Assembly: GCF_900188185.1 (NCBI RefSeq)
Contig: NZ_FZPA01000022.1
Span: forward strand, 1 to 38,498
Length of the DNA: 38,498 nt
Direction of reading: 5' to 3'
Source: Sphingopyxis indica
GTDB lineage: Bacteria; Pseudomonadota; Alphaproteobacteria; Sphingomonadales; Sphingomonadaceae
Positions 36,838 to 38,498 of this stretch are shown here, one piece after another. Position 1 is the first letter of the stretch. Each line of letters opens with the position of its first letter. Position numbers and translations under genes: made by a program. The notes beneath the pieces are model-generated. The model did not search any database. It had not been told where the DNA came from and saw only the letters and a program-made list of their open reading frames with translations.

Positions 36838-38442
36838 ATGAAGCTCGACAACCCGCATCTCGACCATTTTCCGAGTCTGGTCGCGATGTTCTTCGACCGC
36901 GCCGAACGGGGCGGCGAAGACCCGTTCCTGTGGCGCAAGGCCGACCGCGCGTGGCAACCGCTCAGCTGGCGGCAGGTCGCGAACCAGGTCGCGGCGCTCG
37001 CGCATAATCTGCGGCGGCTGGGGCTGAAGGAGGGCGACCGGGTTGTTCTCGTCAGCGAGAACCGGCCCGAATTCTGCATCGCCGACCTCGCGATCATGGC
37101 CGCGGGCTGCATCACCGTGCCGACCTATACGACCAACACCGAGCGCGACCATCAGCATATCCTCGACAACAGCGGCGCGCGCGCGGTGATCGTCTCGACC
37201 GCGAAGCTTGCGCGCACGTTGATGCCCGCGGTGATGCGCTCGAACGTCAGCCTCGTCATCAGCATGGAGCCGCTGCGCGTCGGCCAGCAGGGCGAGGTCG
37301 CGGTCCACGACTGGGCGCCGCTGGTCACCGGCGGCGAAGCGCATCTGGACGAAGCGAAAGCGCATGGCCTCGCCATGTCGCGCGACGATATAGCCTGCCT
37401 GATCTACACCAGCGGCACGGGCGGCGCGCCGCGCGGGGTGATGCAGCACCATGGCGCGATCCTGCACAACGCGGCGGGCGCGGCCGAAATCCTGGTCAAC
37501 GACTTCGGGATCGGCGACGAAGAGGTGTTCCTCTCCTTCCTGCCCCTGAGCCACGCCTATGAACATTCGGGCGGCCAGTTCCTGCCGATCATGGTCGGCG
37601 CGCAAATCTATTACAGCGAGGGGCTCGAAAAGCTGGTTTCGAACATCGAGGAGACGAAGCCGACGATCATGGTCGTCGTGCCGCGCCTCTTCGAGGTGAT
37701 CCGCGCGCGGATGATCAAATCGGTCGAGAAGCAGGGCAGGCTCGCGAACTGGATGCTCGGGCAGGCGCTGCGCGTCGGCGAAAAAGATTATGAGCGGCGC
37801 ATGGGGCTGATCGACCGGCCGGTCGATCTGATCCTCAACAAGCTGTTCCGGCCGAAGATCCAGCAACGCTTCGGGGGGCGGATGAAGGCGCTCGTGTCCG
37901 GCGGCGCGCCGCTGAATCCCGAGATCGGCGTTTTCTTCCATTCGATCGGCCTGACGCTGCTTCAGGGCTATGGCCAGACCGAAGCGGGCCCGGTGATCAG
38001 CTGCAATCGCCCCAAGACCGGGCTCAAGATGGACACGGTCGGCCCGCCGCTGATGAACACCGAGGTGCGCATCGCCGACGACGGCGAAATCTGCGTGCGC
38101 GGCGAGCTGGTGATGAAGGGCTATTGGCGCAACGAGGCCGAAACGCAGCGCGTGCTGATCGCCGATCCCGCCGATCCCGACGGCGCCCCCTGGCTCCACA
38201 CCGGCGACATCGGGCATATCGACGAAGCGGGGCGTATCGTCATCACCGATCGCAAGAAGGATCTGATCGTCAACGACAAGGGCGACAATGTCTCGCCGCA
38301 GCGCGTCGAGGGGATGCTGACCCTCCAGCCTGAAATCCTCCAGGCGATGGTCTATGGCGACAAGCGCCCGCACCTCGTCGCGATCCTCGTCCCCGATCCC
38401 GAAGGGAATTATATACTTGACTCCCGAAACAAATTAGGGTAG
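36838..38442 (+). pseudogene. Truncated long-chain acyl-CoA synthetase
   Basis: The 534-residue frame is an AMP-binding (adenylate-forming) enzyme that would activate fatty acids with ATP and CoA. It shows YTSGTGGAPRGVM (phosphate loop), GYGQTEAGP, LHTGDIGHIDEAGRIVITDRKKDLIV and NVSPQRVEGML. Homology stops at LVPDPEG, and the last residues NYILDSRNKLG come from an AT-rich sequence unlike the rest. Full-length relatives run to about 590-600 residues, so the final C-terminal part, including the usual late catalytic Lys, is missing. The ATG at 36838 is well supported by GGGAGAGAAGAGG. It is probably inactive for full catalysis, interrupted by an insertion at about 38405. Confidence 0.85.
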
Positions 38443-38445
38443 TTA
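38417..38445 (+). promoter_or_regulatory. Strong candidate promoter at the insertion edge
   Basis: TTGACT (38417-38422), a 17-nt spacer and TAGTTA (38440-38445) fit a sigma-70-like promoter. It lies about 45 nt before the ATG at 38492 and would drive the first gene of the inserted DNA. Confidence 0.55.
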
Positions 38446-38491
38446 TCTTCTTGTCGGAAGCGGAAACGCTTGGATTTGAAAGGATAACACG

Positions 38492-38498
38492 ATGTTCA
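38492..38498 (+). CDS. Start of a gene cut by the window end
   Basis: An ATG at 38492 is preceded by AAAGGA at 8-9 nt and by the candidate promoter. Only the first two codons (Met-Phe) are visible, so the product cannot be named. A transposase or other element-borne gene is a guess. Confidence 0.4.

Larger units (their letters stand above)
38404..38498 (+). mobile_element. Probable left edge of an inserted element
   Basis: From about 38404 the sequence changes from very GC-rich coding DNA to AT-rich DNA (AATTATATACTTGACT...) in the middle of a conserved gene, and the frame ends within 40 nt. A promoter and a new start codon follow. The type of element cannot be told, as only about 95 bp are inside the window. 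Confidence 0.6.

Noticed and set aside
34673..38373. Long minus-strand open frames opposite ggt and the acyl-CoA synthetase gene
   Set aside because: The compositions are rich in Arg, His and Asp without motifs, as expected for antisense frames; the plus-strand genes carry clear catalytic signatures.

Overview
This is a gene-dense chromosomal window with high GC content and strong G/C bias at third codon positions. Frequent ATGA or GTGA gene overlaps and the gene set point to an alphaproteobacterium, most likely order Sphingomonadales (a Sphingopyxis- or Sphingomonas-like genome). The supporting genes are CobS/CobT with a J-domain protein and BolA, extensin-like peptidase, SufT-type suf operon with Rrf2 regulator, PhzF/PdxH, and DUF885 lipoprotein. 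The genus is inference; no rRNA or tRNA is present to settle it.

Layout. 1-6652 (minus strand): J-domain protein, SnoaL-like protein, cobS, a lipoprotein hydrolase, cobT, then an unrecognised coiled-coil protein of lower GC at the left edge. 6681-9530 (plus): BolA, DUF2200, pirin and an epoxide-hydrolase-like enzyme. 9688-12640: a small membrane protein, a class C beta-lactamase-like serine hydrolase, PhzF and PdxH. 12898-17739 (plus): DnaJ/CbpA-type chaperone, YihY/BrkB, FabI, GNAT, VOC, AroC. 17892-21114 (plus): two secondary transporters (SLC13/DASS and dicarboxylate/glutamate symporter). 21121-24324: low-complexity lipoprotein, cytochrome P450, extensin-like peptidase. 24326-30768 (minus): Rrf2 - sufB - DUF559 - sufC - sufD - sufS - sufT - A-type carrier. 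30889-36790: terminator and possible sRNA, AraC regulator, DUF885 lipoprotein, pyrD, gamma-glutamyltransferase. 36838-38498: an acyl-CoA synthetase cut short by an abrupt AT-rich junction that looks like the edge of an inserted element.

The most interesting region is the suf (iron-sulfur cluster assembly) operon. It is crowded with short palindromic repeats, and several are translated. One lies in frame inside sufC, one forms residues 7-53 of SufS, and one forms the last ~33 residues of the Rrf2 regulator while supplying the sufB ribosome-binding site. A DUF559 nuclease-like gene between sufB and sufC is bracketed by inverted ~45-bp repeats, which resembles a minimal mobile cassette. ATGA junctions keep the whole operon translationally coupled through these insertions. 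Upstream of the regulator lies a perfect 17-bp palindrome in an IscR-type layout, a likely autoregulatory operator.

The other intergenic spaces hold inverted repeats of at least four sequence families. No CRISPR array, tRNA, rRNA or complete insertion sequence was seen.
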